This document shows, one piece after another, positions 16,545 through 26,025 of a stretch of DNA of 64,000 bases. Source of the stretch: Micromonospora sediminimaris (GTDB lineage: Bacteria > Actinomycetota > Actinomycetes > Mycobacteriales > Micromonosporaceae); assembly GCA_900112325.1 (NCBI GenBank), contig FOLJ01000023.1, positions 37,172-101,171 on the forward strand, in the 5' to 3' direction. Every line of letters starts with the position of its first letter. The first letter of the stretch is position 1. The position numbers and the translations under genes are program-made. Below the pieces are notes generated by a model, which was not told where the DNA came from, did no database searches, and saw only the letters and a list, made by a program, of their open reading frames with translations.

Positions 16545-17133
16545 TGAGCTAGGGGAGTCGCGGCAACGACGGCAGCGTGCCGACGCGAGGCGCAGCATCG
16601 CCGCAGTCTTGGACGCCTCGGTCGCGTTGCTGGGGCGGCGACCAGACGCGTCGATGGAGGAGATCGCAAGGGCGGCCGGGGTCTCCCGCCAGACGATCTA
16701 CGCGCACTACCCATCGCGCAGCGCGCTGCTGGAGGCTGTGACGCAGCACGTCACAGCAGAGGTCGCGCGGGAACTCGGCGGCGTCGACCTCGACCGGAGC
16801 AGCGCCCTTGACTCCCTGGGACGTTGGGTCGACGCCAGTTGGGCACTGTTGGAGCGTTACCCGGTGCTGCTCACTCCGGCGATTGCCGCATCGGGGGACG
16901 GCGACGAACGGGAGCGCCACGAGCCGGTCGTCGGCGGACTGCTGCGGCTTTTCGAACGGGGGCGCCGCTGCCGCGAGTTCGACCGGGCGATGCCGACGAC
17001 CTGGTACGTCGCCGCGATCATCGGCCTCGGCCACGCCGCAGGTCGGGAGGTCACCGCTGGCCGGATGACACAGGCCGAAGCCGGTGCGGCATACCGGGAG
17101 AGCGTGCTCAGGGTGTGCCGCGCCCCGCTGTGA
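16540..17133 (+). CDS. TetR family transcriptional regulator
   Basis: A 197-residue TetR repressor with a standard N-terminal HTH (MEEIARAAGVSRQTIYAHYPSRSALLEAV) and an all-helical ligand domain. GTAGG lies about 11 nt before the GTG at 16540; a TTG at 16531 is the alternative start and would sit too close to it. It diverges from the SnoaL-like gene, its likely target. Confidence 0.88.
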   Translation: MSELGESRQRRQRADARRSIAAVLDASVALLGRRPDASMEEIARAAGVSRQTIYAHYPSRSALLEAVTQHVTAEVARELGGVDLDRSSALDSLGRWVDASWALLERYPVLLTPAIAASGDGDERERHEPVVGGLLRLFERGRRCREFDRAMPTTWYVAAIIGLGHAAGREVTAGRMTQAEAGAAYRESVLRVCRAPL

Positions 17134-17235
17134 CAAGGCTTGCAACACCCCGCCGATCTGGCGGACGAAGGAGGGCGGCAGAGGTGTGCAGTCGGGGTTG
17201 GCTGATCGAGGCAACCGGCATGGATCGTCAGGATG

Positions 17236-17367
17236 GATGCCGCCGTCAGGTCGGCAAGGGATAGTGAGGCCAAGGAGTACGGCACCAGCAAGGTCGCCGA
17301 AGGCGGTCCCGTGAACGGGCGGCGGGTCGTTCTGATCGAAGACGGCGCGATCTGGAAGCCTCCCTGA
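17236..17367 (+). pseudogene. Fragment of orotate phosphoribosyltransferase (PyrE-like)
   Basis: A start-less stretch reading VRSARDSEAKEYGT, then KVAEGGPVNGRRVVLIEDG. It matches the middle of orotate phosphoribosyltransferases: the (V/F)VRxxAKxYGT loop that binds PRPP, and the VVLIED strand that begins the PRPP-binding motif. The motif then breaks (GAIWKPP, stop) where VVTSGGA is expected. No flanking PyrE sequence is visible, so this is a decayed piece of about 44 codons. See the decarboxylase fragment at 4410-4613. Confidence 0.5.
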
Positions 17368-17462
17368 TGGCGTGAAAACACCGGTGCCGGCTCGATCTGC
17401 GGCAGAAGGAGTGTGCGTCGGCCGCCCGGTATGAGCGGCTGTGGCATGCCAAGGACTCCGGA

Positions 17463-17927
17463 TCAGAGCTCATCCAGCAGCAGAACGCCCTGTGGTGAGT
17501 AGAAGTAGTCGCGTACGTGCCTCGCCCAGTCTTCGATTTTCGGGTCCTCCGCGTGCATCAACCACTCGGACAGATGCGCGTACTCGTCGGTGTATCCGTT
17601 CTCCCAGAGCCACCGCAGCGTTTCGTGTCGACCCGCTCCGAAGATGGCCTGGGCGTCGAAGCCGAAGCCCAGGTCCATGTCACCAGTGCGGAACTTCGCG
17701 CTGTACAGGCGGCACGAGTCTGCGGGATCACCGATCAGGAACAGCAGGAAGGCAGCTACGTAGATCTGCTCGTACTCGTCGCTCTCCCCGTCGTCGGGAC
17801 TCTCGCGCCAGGCCCTTTCGCGGTCGAAGATCTCTCGCAGCATGCCGTGATGGGGACGCGGGTCGCCGACGTCCACTATCCGGAGTGCTTCCCGGCGCGA
17901 AGCCGGACTCGACAGGTCCACAGACAT
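17463..17927 (-). CDS. Hypothetical protein
   Basis: Not recognised. The ATG at 17927 gives 154 residues of soluble, acidic and aromatic-rich protein (MLREIFDRERAW, SDEYEQIYVAAFLLFLIGDP, HETLRWLWENGYTDEYAHL). The pattern of helix pairs resembles small SMI1/immunity-like or ankyrin-type hypothetical proteins of actinobacteria, but this is only a guess. No clear ribosome site is visible. Confidence 0.5.
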   Translation of the reverse strand: MSVDLSSPASRREALRIVDVGDPRPHHGMLREIFDRERAWRESPDDGESDEYEQIYVAAFLLFLIGDPADSCRLYSAKFRTGDMDLGFGFDAQAIFGAGRHETLRWLWENGYTDEYAHLSEWLMHAEDPKIEDWARHVRDYFYSPQGVLLLDEL

Positions 17928-18140
17928 GGGCACGCGTGCACAGTAGTCGAGCACGATTCGTCCAGTTGAGCCGTGGAAGAACAGGCTCGCCCTGGGTTGC
18001 GAGCACGACGGCAGGTAGCTGACGATTCCCGGCCTCTCGGGCAGATCCATCCTGACGGATGGGCCTTTCGTACGACGGCGACGCAAGAGACACGGGACAA
18101 AGTGGTTGCCTCCCGGGTGCTCGTGCGAAAGGTTTCCCGC

Positions 18141-18908
18141 ATGGACGAGATGTTGCTCGCCAACCGCACCGCTTGGGACAAGGCGTACCAGGCGCAGCAA
18201 CTCCACGCCTACGACGAGATGTCGGCCGAGGCGGCGACCGGCGTCACGCTTGTCGCCAGTGAACGCGAGCTGCTCCGGGACATTTTGACGGCACGGCCCG
18301 TGGTGGTCCATCCACAGAGCGACAATGGACAGGATGACATCGCCCTGGTCCAGGCTGGCGCTCGTGAGGTGATCGGGGTCGACTACAGCGAGACCGTGGT
18401 CCATGCCGCGCGGAGACGCGCAGACGCCCTCGGTGTCGCCTGCCGCTACCTGATCGCGACGGTCCCCGGCGTGCCGCTGCTCGACGGCTGCGCAGACCTG
18501 GTCTACACGGGCAAGGGCGCCCTGATCTGGATGCCCGACATCGATGCCTGGGCCGTCGAGATGGCCCGCCTGGTGCGGCCCGGCGGACACCTGTTCCTCC
18601 ACGAGGGCCACCCGGCGACCGAGCTGTGGACCTGGGACCTGGACGAGCCGCGCATCCGACCCGACCGCAGCTACTTCGGGCGCTCTTTCGTCTGCGACGA
18701 CAACAGTTTCCCAGCGAACGGGGCTGTCATGTGGCAGTGGACGCTCGGCCAGACCGTCAGCGCGGTCATCAGGGCGGGTCTGCAAGTCCGGTGCCTTGAG
18801 GAGTATGCGGAGCCGTTCTGGCGCATGGGTGACATCGACGCGGCCGCTTTCCGCGGTCGTCTCCCGAACACTTTCGCACTGTTGGCACGTCGCCCCGCCG
18901 CGCCATGA
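18141..18908 (+). CDS. Class I SAM-dependent methyltransferase
   Basis: A 255-residue methyltransferase. Motif I is altered: VVVHPQSDNGQDDIALVQAG, where the common form has a hydrophobic strand and GxGxG. Then come VIGVDYSETVVHAARRRA (acidic ribose contact), VPLLDGCADLVYTGKGAL (motif II) and MARLVRPGGHLFLHEG (motif III). The GQD variant is usual in one actinobacterial Methyltransf_11/25 subgroup. The ATG at 18141 has AAAGG nearby. Substrate unknown. Confidence 0.78.
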   Translation: MDEMLLANRTAWDKAYQAQQLHAYDEMSAEAATGVTLVASERELLRDILTARPVVVHPQSDNGQDDIALVQAGAREVIGVDYSETVVHAARRRADALGVACRYLIATVPGVPLLDGCADLVYTGKGALIWMPDIDAWAVEMARLVRPGGHLFLHEGHPATELWTWDLDEPRIRPDRSYFGRSFVCDDNSFPANGAVMWQWTLGQTVSAVIRAGLQVRCLEEYAEPFWRMGDIDAAAFRGRLPNTFALLARRPAAP

Positions 18909-18932
18909 GCCGGGTTGCGCGAATTGCGGCAG

Positions 18933-19559
18933 TCAGGCCAGGTGGTGGGTGTCATTGAGTTGGACGATCCAGCGGTTGTGAAGAAAGTCGTCCTCGCGCA
19001 GGTGGGTTATGCCTCCAGGGGAGAAGCGGATGCCCACCAGACCGGCCGCGTCGATCGGCATGCCAATCCAGGCCGCGAGCAGAAACGTGGCCGTTCCCCC
19101 GTGGGCCACCACGACCTGATGCTCCACCGTCGACCGTAGGATCCGCTCCAGCGCGGCGTAGGTGCGTACGGCCAGCTCCCATTTCGTCTCAGCACCGGAT
19201 ACGCCCTCGTCATGACGCATCCGCTCACCGGTGGCCGGCGGCGGTATGAACCGTTCGTCCAGCCATGCCTGCGGGCGTCCTCCTGCCTCGCCGTACGACT
19301 TTTCGCGTAGGTCGGTGTCCAGCACCACGCGCGATGCGAGCCGCTTGCCGATCACCTCCGCTGTCCGCCGGGCTCGCAGCAAGTCGGACGAGAAGACCTC
19401 GACGCCAGCAGCAGACGACAACCGGCCGGCGAGCGCCTGCGCGATGAGCTCAGCGTGCGCACAGCCGCGGGCAGTCAGGTCAGAATCGAACCATCCGCCG
19501 ACCAGTCCATCGACGTGGTGCGTCGCCTCCGGGTGCGTGACGACGTACAGGTTCCTCAT
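18933..19559 (-). CDS. Histidine phosphatase superfamily protein
   Basis: A 208-residue branch-1 histidine phosphatase. The usual RHG motif is THPEATH here: the phospho-accepting His is kept and the preceding Arg is Thr. Later features are SSDLLRARRTAEVI and VVAHGGTATFLL, with the second catalytic His. The change at the RHG Arg marks a subgroup seen in actinobacteria and may alter substrate choice. The gene ends 24 bp from the convergent methyltransferase. Confidence 0.8.
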   Translation of the reverse strand: MRNLYVVTHPEATHHVDGLVGGWFDSDLTARGCAHAELIAQALAGRLSSAAGVEVFSSDLLRARRTAEVIGKRLASRVVLDTDLREKSYGEAGGRPQAWLDERFIPPPATGERMRHDEGVSGAETKWELAVRTYAALERILRSTVEHQVVVAHGGTATFLLAAWIGMPIDAAGLVGIRFSPGGITHLREDDFLHNRWIVQLNDTHHLA

Positions 19560-19744
19560 GGGCGCAGGATGCCATGCCGCTGGTCGTTACCGTTAGGCTC
19601 CCGAGGGGCGCGTGCTGCGCAGCGATGGCGGCCTTCGGCGGGTGGCGGGCTGATGGGCATCGATTACGGACACGACCATTCGTACGCCCCGGACGCCCGC
19701 CAGTCCCTGAGCCGGCGCGACACCGGTGTGCCGGTGACGCCCGT

Positions 19745-20659
19745 ATGAGACTGGTGTCGGCATTCGTACCGATCTGGATCCTTACCGCGCTCGGCTACGC
19801 GGCCTGTCGTTGGGGCCTGCTGGGTGAGACGGGGGCGTCGGTGCTCGGCCGGTTCGTGTTCCACCTTGCGATGCCGTCCGCGCTGTTCCTGGCCCTGTCC
19901 CGAATGCCGCTTTCCGGGCTGGCCGGTCGCTCGCTGCTGGCCTTTGGGGTGAGCACGGCCGCGGTCGTCGGGCTCGGGTGGGTCAGCGCGAGTCGGCTGT
20001 TCGGTCGCGAGCCCGGCGAACGGCCGATCTGGGGCATGGCCGCCGGGTACGTGAACTCGGCGAACCTCGGCATCCCGATCGCCACGCAGGTTCTCGGCGA
20101 TGTGGCGTTCCTGGCAGAGGTGGTGCTGTTGCAGGTGCTGGTGGTGACGCCCGTGATCCTGGTCGCGCTGGACCGGCACCGCGACCCGGCCGGACGGGTA
20201 CGGGTTCGCCGTATCGCCTCCCTGCCGGTACGCAATCCGGTGATCCTGGCGTCGCTGCTCGGCGTCGCATGCTCGGCTGCCGGCCTGCAGTTGCCGTCGG
20301 CGGCCAATGCGTCGCTCGCCCTGCTGTCAGGCGCTGCGGTTCCGGCCGCCCTGGTCGCGCTCGGGGCGTCGCTGCACGGCACGACATCGTCCCGGGCCGA
20401 GCCGGCCGAGCTGGCCGTGATCACCGCGCTGAAGCTCGTCGTGCAGCCCGTCATCGCGTACGCGGCCGGACTGGCCATGCACCTGTCCGCGCCGCAGCTG
20501 CTCGCCGTGGTGGTGTGCGCGGGCCTGCCGACAGCACAGAACACGTTCATCTTCGCCCAGGAGTACGGCGTCGGCGAGACGGTGGCCAACCGGGCGGTCA
20601 TGATGACCACGACGCTGTCGCTGGCCACCCTGGCCGCGGTGGCGGCGCTGCTCGGGTAG
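19745..20659 (+). CDS. AEC (auxin efflux carrier) family transporter
   Basis: A 304-residue integral membrane protein with about ten hydrophobic helices. It has the AEC hallmark NSANLGIPI in the first half and the repeat-related PTAQNTFIFAQEYG in the second, the broken-helix elements of this transporter fold. Members export organic acids or amino-acid-like anions. The ATG at 19745 starts directly at the first helix (MRLVSAFVPIWIL). Confidence 0.88.
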   Translation: MRLVSAFVPIWILTALGYAACRWGLLGETGASVLGRFVFHLAMPSALFLALSRMPLSGLAGRSLLAFGVSTAAVVGLGWVSASRLFGREPGERPIWGMAAGYVNSANLGIPIATQVLGDVAFLAEVVLLQVLVVTPVILVALDRHRDPAGRVRVRRIASLPVRNPVILASLLGVACSAAGLQLPSAANASLALLSGAAVPAALVALGASLHGTTSSRAEPAELAVITALKLVVQPVIAYAAGLAMHLSAPQLLAVVVCAGLPTAQNTFIFAQEYGVGETVANRAVMMTTTLSLATLAAVAALLG

Positions 20660-20837
20660 GTCCGTCAGCGGCGACTCGTTCAGCGATCACGGCGGCGGAG
20701 AGGGCACTCCGGGAAGGCCGGACAGACGGCCTGGTCCGGTCAGAGCAGGATGGCGGATAGCGGCCGAGAAGGGAACCTGTGAGAGAAGGGACGATGAGGC
20801 ACCGCACGGTCCGTACTCGCACTGAGAGGCAGTTGTC

Positions 20838-21416
20838 GTGAAGCACGCACCGGTTACCCTCAGCCCGTACGACCCGCAGTGGGCTGCGCTGTTCGAGCAG
20901 GAGCGGGTCAGCCTCGAAGCCGCTCTGGCGCAATGGCTGGTCGGGCCGGTTGAGCACATCGGCTCCACATCGGTTCCCGGGTTGGCGGCGAAGCCGATCA
21001 TCGACATGATGGCACCGGTGCGCAGCCTGTCAGAGGCGGCAGCCGCCGTCGAGGTGGTGACCGCTCTCGGCTACCGCAACGGTGTGCACCGTCCGGAAGA
21101 GGCGCACTACTTCTTCAAGCCGGAGACCGACAACTGGTGGGAACGTACCCACCAACTTCATCTCACCGAACCGGCCTCCCTGCTCTGGCGGCGACGAGTC
21201 GTCTTCCGCGACGCGCTCCGGCGCCGGGTGGACTACCGGTCCCGGTACGAGCAGCTTAAGCGCGATCTCGCGCACGCTCACGGCACCGACCTCATGGCCT
21301 ACGCGCGCGATAAGGACGACTTCGTCAACGAGGTCCTCGGCGTGCGCGACAAGACGCAAGCTCCGACCGTCAGTTACTCCCGGAAACCGTGGCAGTCTCC
21401 GACACCCGACGGATAA
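20838..21416 (+). CDS. GrpB/UPF0157 family protein
   Basis: A 192-residue member of the GrpB family, a nucleotidyltransferase-like fold sometimes fused to dephospho-CoA kinase. Signature segments are LSPYDPQWAALFEQE, EHIGSTSVPGLAAKPIIDM, and THQLHLTEP near residue 107. It is a complete single-domain version. Biochemical role not established. Confidence 0.85.
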   Translation: MKHAPVTLSPYDPQWAALFEQERVSLEAALAQWLVGPVEHIGSTSVPGLAAKPIIDMMAPVRSLSEAAAAVEVVTALGYRNGVHRPEEAHYFFKPETDNWWERTHQLHLTEPASLLWRRRVVFRDALRRRVDYRSRYEQLKRDLAHAHGTDLMAYARDKDDFVNEVLGVRDKTQAPTVSYSRKPWQSPTPDG

Positions 21417-21442
21417 GGCCGAGCGGATCAGCGCGCACTCGA

Positions 21443-22369
21443 TTATGAAGTCGCGCTGGGGGTGGGGCCGGCGGCGGTCCTGTCCGTACGGCAGGGGTGT
21501 GTGTTGGTGGACGCTGCGCGGGTCGCGTGCAGCGATGCCAGGAGTCGTAGCCGGTCGGCGTCGGCGCTGCCCGGCTCGGTGGTGAAGACGAGCATGACGG
21601 GTCCGGGGTTTCCCGGTAGGGGGTAGGTGTCCCAGTCCAGGACGATGTCGCCTACCTCGGGAATCCGGAAGGTCTTGGTGCCGCTTACCGACTCGCGTAC
21701 GTCGTGCCGGGCCCACAGCCGCCGGAAGTGGGCGCTGCGGATGCTCAGTTCGCCGACGATCGCGGTGGCGCGTGGGTGGGTGGGGTCGGTGGCGACGGCG
21801 GCGCGCATCATGCCGATGTAGTCCAGAGCCTGCTGCTCCCAGTCCGGGCAGCTCCGCTCGCCGGTCAGCGTGTCGTCGAACAGCAGCAGGAGCATGTTGA
21901 GCCGGTCGGCCGGGTAGGCGTCCGGGTCGCCGAGCAGCGCCTGCGCCATCGGGTTCCAGTCGAGCAGATCGAGATGCCGGCCGAGGATGACCGCGGGGGT
22001 GTCCATCACCCGCAGCAGGCGCCGGGTGCTGTTCGGCACCCGCTCCGGATCGCGGTTCACGCGGGCGGGCGTGGGCCGGCGGGCGGCGTGGGCCAGGGTG
22101 AACAGGTGCCGGCGTTCCTTGTGGTCGAGGCTGAGCGCGCCGGCAAGGGCGTCCAGGACGTCGTCGGACGGGCGTACCTCCCGGCCCTGCTCGATGCGCT
22201 GGTAGTAGTCGGTGCTCAGCCCGGCCAGCAGGGCCAGCTCCTCGCGCCGCAGCCCGGTGACCTTGCGCCGGCCACCCGGCTCCAGGCCGACGTCGTGTGG
22301 ACGCAGCCGGCCACGCCGCGCGCGGAGGAAGTCGCCGAGCTCCCGAGCGTACGGATGAGGACCGTTCAT
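21443..22369 (-). CDS. XRE family regulator with MmyB-like ligand domain
   Basis: A 308-residue regulator. The N-terminal HTH is LRREELALLAGLSTDYYQRIEQG, and the C-terminal MmyB-like PAS-type domain follows (TPAVILGRHLDLLDWNPMAQALLGD, then FRRLWARHDVRE, FRIPEVGDIVLDWDTYPL). Members of this family usually control an adjacent dehydrogenase. It diverges from the SDR at 22503. Confidence 0.9.
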   Translation of the reverse strand: MNGPHPYARELGDFLRARRGRLRPHDVGLEPGGRRKVTGLRREELALLAGLSTDYYQRIEQGREVRPSDDVLDALAGALSLDHKERRHLFTLAHAARRPTPARVNRDPERVPNSTRRLLRVMDTPAVILGRHLDLLDWNPMAQALLGDPDAYPADRLNMLLLLFDDTLTGERSCPDWEQQALDYIGMMRAAVATDPTHPRATAIVGELSIRSAHFRRLWARHDVRESVSGTKTFRIPEVGDIVLDWDTYPLPGNPGPVMLVFTTEPGSADADRLRLLASLHATRAASTNTHPCRTDRTAAGPTPSATS

Positions 22370-22502
22370 GCCGCAAGTGTGCCGCGGCCCGGACCGCCGA
22401 AGGTAGGTCCCGCAGACCTAGGCAACCGCGAACGATGGAACCGGCCCGGATCGCTCCTAACGTCGACGGCCGCAGCGCACCGACACCCCTCAGGAGCAGC
22501 AG

Positions 22503-23408
22503 ATGACCGGATGGACCACCGACCGCATTCCCGACCAGCGTGGTCGGGTCGCCGTCGTGACCGGCGCGAACTCGGGCCTCGGCCTGGTCACCGCCACCGA
22601 ACTGGCCCGCCACGGCGCCCACGTCGTGCTCGCCGTCCGCAGCACTCCCGCTGGCGAGGAGGCCGCCCGCCGGATCGGCGGCGACGTCGAGGTCCGCGAG
22701 CTGGACCTGGCATCCCTCGCCTCCGTGCGGGCCTTCGCGGCGAAACTGACCGGCGACCACCCGGCTATCGACCTGCTCGTCAACAACGCTGGCGTGGTGC
22801 TGCTCGGCCCGCGCCGCACCTCCGCCGACGGATTCGAACTGCACCTCGCCACCAACATGCTGGGCCACTTCGCGCTGACCGGCCTGCTGCTCGGGAACCT
22901 GGCCGCGGCGCGGGGCGCCCGCGTGGTCAGCCTCAGCTCGATCACCCACAAGAGCGCGCACCTGGACTTCGCTGACCTGATGTTCGAACGCGACTATCGG
23001 GCAGCCACCGCCTACGGCCGGTCCAAGCTCGCCACCACGATCTTCGGCATCGAACTGGATCGCCGCCTGCGCGCCGCCGGAGCGCCGATCGTCAGCACGC
23101 TGGCCCATCCCGGTCTCACCCGCACCAACCTGACTCCGCGCGCCTGGGAACACCGTGGCCGGTTCGGGCGAATGATCGCCTGGGCCGGGCTGTTGGCGAC
23201 CCAGCCGGTGGAGCGGGGCGCGCTGCCGCAGTTGCGCGCCGCGACCGAGCCCGGTGTACGCGGCGGCCAGTTCTTCGGCCCGTCCGGGCTCTGGGAGACG
23301 CGGGGCAGGGTCACCGAGGCCCGGCTCAGCCGGGAGGCCGCCAGCCCGGCAGTCGGCAAGCGGCTGTGGGCGGCAGCCGAGGACCTGACCGGCGTCACCT
23401 ATCCCTGA
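22503..23408 (+). CDS. Short-chain dehydrogenase/reductase (retinol dehydrogenase-like)
   Basis: A 301-residue SDR with TGANSGLG cofactor loop, LVNNAG, VSLSSITH and the catalytic Tyr-Lys in AYGRSKLA. Its length and the N-terminal ITxxTAxELARHGAHVVLAV pattern match the retinol/protochlorophyllide-like SDR group. CAGGAG about 7 nt before the ATG is a good ribosome site. Paired with the divergent XRE regulator. Confidence 0.88.
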   Translation: MTGWTTDRIPDQRGRVAVVTGANSGLGLVTATELARHGAHVVLAVRSTPAGEEAARRIGGDVEVRELDLASLASVRAFAAKLTGDHPAIDLLVNNAGVVLLGPRRTSADGFELHLATNMLGHFALTGLLLGNLAAARGARVVSLSSITHKSAHLDFADLMFERDYRAATAYGRSKLATTIFGIELDRRLRAAGAPIVSTLAHPGLTRTNLTPRAWEHRGRFGRMIAWAGLLATQPVERGALPQLRAATEPGVRGGQFFGPSGLWETRGRVTEARLSREAASPAVGKRLWAAAEDLTGVTYP

Positions 23409-23476
23409 CCCACCACTCGGTGGTCGACATCTGCTTGGGGCGGCGACGAGGGTGGTGGGCGTTAAAGTCGCCTGCC

Positions 23477-24034
23477 ATGGGACTTCTCACCTTCAGCCTC
23501 AACGTCACCTTGGATGGTTGTGTCGACCATCAGGAGGGGATCGCCGACGACGAGACGCATGCCCTTTTTACCCGTCTCATGGATGAGGCCGGGGCGATGC
23601 TGTGGGGCCGGGTCACCTACGAGATGATGGAGAGCTACTGGCCTGCCGTCGCCCGCGGCGACGTGGAGGCGCCGCCGACCTTGCGTGAGTGGGCGGTCAA
23701 GCTGGAGGCCAAACCGAAGTACGTGGTGTCGTCGACGCGCCAGGACTTCCCGTGGACCAACAGCCACCACATCGCCGGCGATCTACGCGAGGGCGTGCAG
23801 AAGCTCAAGGACACGACCCCGGCGGGGGTGCTCCTCTGCAGCGGCAAGCTCGCGACCGAGCTCGATCGGCTGGACCTGATCGACGAGTACAAACTGCTCG
23901 TCCATCCCAGGATCGCCGGCCACGGTCCGACGCTGTACCAGGGCGGGCTTCCCGGCACGCGTCGGCTCGAGCTGCTCTCGGCGGATTCGCTGCGCAACGG
24001 TGCGGTGGCCATGCACTATCGCCGCGCCAGCTGA
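23477..24034 (+). CDS. Dihydrofolate reductase family protein (RibD C-terminal-like)
   Basis: A 185-residue protein of the DHFR/RibD-C superfamily, NADPH-dependent reductases of pteridine- or pyrimidine-like substrates. It shows GLLTFSLNVTLDGCVD at the start, GAMLWGRVTYEMMESYW, and PTLYQGGLPGTRRLELL toward the end. Many actinobacterial members are uncharacterised. The ATG at 23477 gives the canonical N-terminus. Confidence 0.85.
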   Translation: MGLLTFSLNVTLDGCVDHQEGIADDETHALFTRLMDEAGAMLWGRVTYEMMESYWPAVARGDVEAPPTLREWAVKLEAKPKYVVSSTRQDFPWTNSHHIAGDLREGVQKLKDTTPAGVLLCSGKLATELDRLDLIDEYKLLVHPRIAGHGPTLYQGGLPGTRRLELLSADSLRNGAVAMHYRRAS

Positions 24035-24158
24035 ATCACAGCAGTCCGTCGCCGCCAGCGCGGCGCCATGCTGCCGGGTGAGGTCTTCGGTGGCCGACCT
24101 GGTGTGGAGAACCGGGCAGTGCGGCTGGCTGTCGTACCCGTGTGTGAAGCTTCGGGGC

Positions 24159-24803
24159 ATGGCGACTTTCGTTCTGATCCACGGCGGCGGGGGCAGCGCC
24201 TGGGACTGGCATCTGCTGGCCCCTGAGCTGTCCGGAGCGGGCCACGACGTGGTGGCGCCGGAGCTGCCGATCGAGGACAGGTCTGCGGGTTTCGCCGAGT
24301 TCTGCGAAACGGTCGTCAGCGCGATCGGTGACCGCAGTGACCTTGTGGTCGTCGGGCACTCGTATGGGGCTTTCACGGCTCCACTGATTGCCGACAAGCT
24401 GCCGGTGCAGCTGATCGTGCTGCTCACGCCGATGGTCCCGCAGCCGGGTGAGCGGCCCGGGGACTGGTGGGACAACACCGGTTACCGCGGCACGGAAGGG
24501 CTCAGCGAGGAGCAGCAGTTCTACAACGGCGTACCGGCCGAGATCGTCGCTGAGGCTGCGGCGCACGGCCGGGACCAGGTCAGCGCGGAGTGGAACGAGC
24601 CGTGGCCCCTGGACGCCTGGCCGGCCGTGCCGACGAAGGTGCTCATCGCCCGTGAGGACCGGTTCTTCCCGGCGGATTTCCAACGTCGGGTGGCCGCCGA
24701 CCGGCTCGGCGTGACTCCGGACGAGATTGACGGTTGTCACGCTTTGGCGCTCAGTCATCCGAGGCAACTCGCCGACCGGCTGACCGCGTACCTGCGGCAC
24801 TGA
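24159..24803 (+). CDS. Alpha/beta hydrolase (salicylate esterase/MES-like)
   Basis: A 214-residue hydrolase. HGGGGSAWDWHLL forms the oxyanion loop, VVVGHSYGAF the nucleophile elbow (Ser68), and GCHALALSHP the catalytic His. It resembles the plant methyl esterase/hydroxynitrile-lyase-like group common in actinobacteria. The substrate is unknown. Confidence 0.85.
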   Translation: MATFVLIHGGGGSAWDWHLLAPELSGAGHDVVAPELPIEDRSAGFAEFCETVVSAIGDRSDLVVVGHSYGAFTAPLIADKLPVQLIVLLTPMVPQPGERPGDWWDNTGYRGTEGLSEEQQFYNGVPAEIVAEAAAHGRDQVSAEWNEPWPLDAWPAVPTKVLIAREDRFFPADFQRRVAADRLGVTPDEIDGCHALALSHPRQLADRLTAYLRH

Positions 24804-24917
24804 CGCCTACCTCGGGCGGGCCGGGAGGCTGTGCCGGTGAGCCGACCGGTGTCGCCGAGGAGGTTGAAGGTCCGTGGTGGCGTGAGACGGATCGCTCAGG
24901 CAAGGGGCGGCGCATCG

Positions 24918-24950
24918 TGCGGGTTGGTGGCGTCGGGCCACCAACCCGCA
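24918..24950. terminator. Bidirectional hairpin terminator
   Basis: TGCGGGTTGGTGG (24918-24930) is exactly complementary to 24938-24950; one further pair leaves a 5-nt loop. It lies between the convergent hydrolase (ends 24803) and epoxide hydrolase (ends 25024) and can serve both. Confidence 0.75.
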
Positions 24951-25023
24951 GCGCAGGGGCATGATCAGTGACTACAATCCGCAATCCCTCAGCGGACCGT
25001 GAAGCGGATCTCCTGCTGCCGTG

Positions 25024-25962
25024 CTAGACGGCATCCCGCTGGTCCAGCCACTTGAGAATCGCCTGGTTCGTCTCTTCCGGCTTCTCCTGCTGAATCCAGT
25101 GACCGCAATCCAGACTGATCACTTCCACATTCGGCACGAATTCCGTCAGTCTTTCAGACCTCGCGACCGGGTCGCGGTCGCCGTAGATCATGAGGGTGGG
25201 CTGTTGGATGATCGGGTTCACGTCGGCGAGCAGACGCCAGTTGCGGTCCAGGTTCCGGTACCAATTCAGACCGCCCGTGAATCCTGTTGATTCGAAGGCG
25301 GAGACGAAGACGGCCAGCTCGTCGTCGCTCATGATGGGATCACCGAGTGGGGTTTCCATTCTGGCGAGGTTGATCCACACGTTGCCCGGCTGCGGCTCTG
25401 TGACGGGCACGTTCTTCCGGTACAGGTTCCGAAGGAACTGGAACGTGTTCTCCTCGAACACGGCGTCCGCGACGCCCGGCTGTCGGTTGAAGTGGACGAA
25501 GTAGAAGTCGCTACCGAGCACGTCCTCCATGAACTCGATCCAGGGCCTGTCCCCGCGCTCGAGGTACGGCAGGCTCAGGTTGATCACCTTGTTGACGCGG
25601 CTCGGGTGCAACAGGGTCAGGCCCCAGACGACGGCCGCACCCCAGTCATGACCAACGAAGGTGGCATCGTCGTATCCGTAGTGATCGAGCAGTGCGACGA
25701 GGTCGCCCGACAGGTGTGCGATGTCGTAGTCGGTGACGTCGGCCGGGCGGGACGAGTCGCCGTAGCCGCGCTGGTTCGGGACGATGACGTGGTAGCCCGC
25801 TGCGGCTAGGGCGGGCATCTGGTGACGCCAGGAGAAGGCGTGCTCCGGCCAGCCGTGACAGAGCACGATGGGGTTTCCCGCGTTCTGCCGGCCGGCTTCG
25901 AAGACTTCGAGCTCTACACCGTTGACCGGAACGCGGGTCGGCTCGGGGAATTCGGTTGTCAT
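25024..25962 (-). CDS. Epoxide hydrolase-like alpha/beta hydrolase
   Basis: A 312-residue hydrolase. The nucleophile elbow is VGHDWGAAVVW with Asp106 in place of Ser, diagnostic for the epoxide hydrolase/haloalkane dehalogenase branch. HGWPE (36-40) is the oxyanion motif, and a late His lies in SLDCGHWIQQEKP. The HGWPE form favours epoxide hydrolase. It diverges from a WYL regulator 63 bp away. Confidence 0.85.
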   Translation of the reverse strand: MTTEFPEPTRVPVNGVELEVFEAGRQNAGNPIVLCHGWPEHAFSWRHQMPALAAAGYHVIVPNQRGYGDSSRPADVTDYDIAHLSGDLVALLDHYGYDDATFVGHDWGAAVVWGLTLLHPSRVNKVINLSLPYLERGDRPWIEFMEDVLGSDFYFVHFNRQPGVADAVFEENTFQFLRNLYRKNVPVTEPQPGNVWINLARMETPLGDPIMSDDELAVFVSAFESTGFTGGLNWYRNLDRNWRLLADVNPIIQQPTLMIYGDRDPVARSERLTEFVPNVEVISLDCGHWIQQEKPEETNQAILKWLDQRDAV

Positions 25963-26025
25963 GCCGGGATCATGCCGACCGATACCGGTCACCTCCTGAC
26001 CGGTTTTCGTGGAAGTGTTGTCGAG

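Noticed and set aside
21030..23153. Long minus-strand open frame opposite the GrpB, XRE and SDR genes
   Set aside because: Open only because high GC makes antisense frames long. Its translation has no family features, while the opposing and overlapping genes do.
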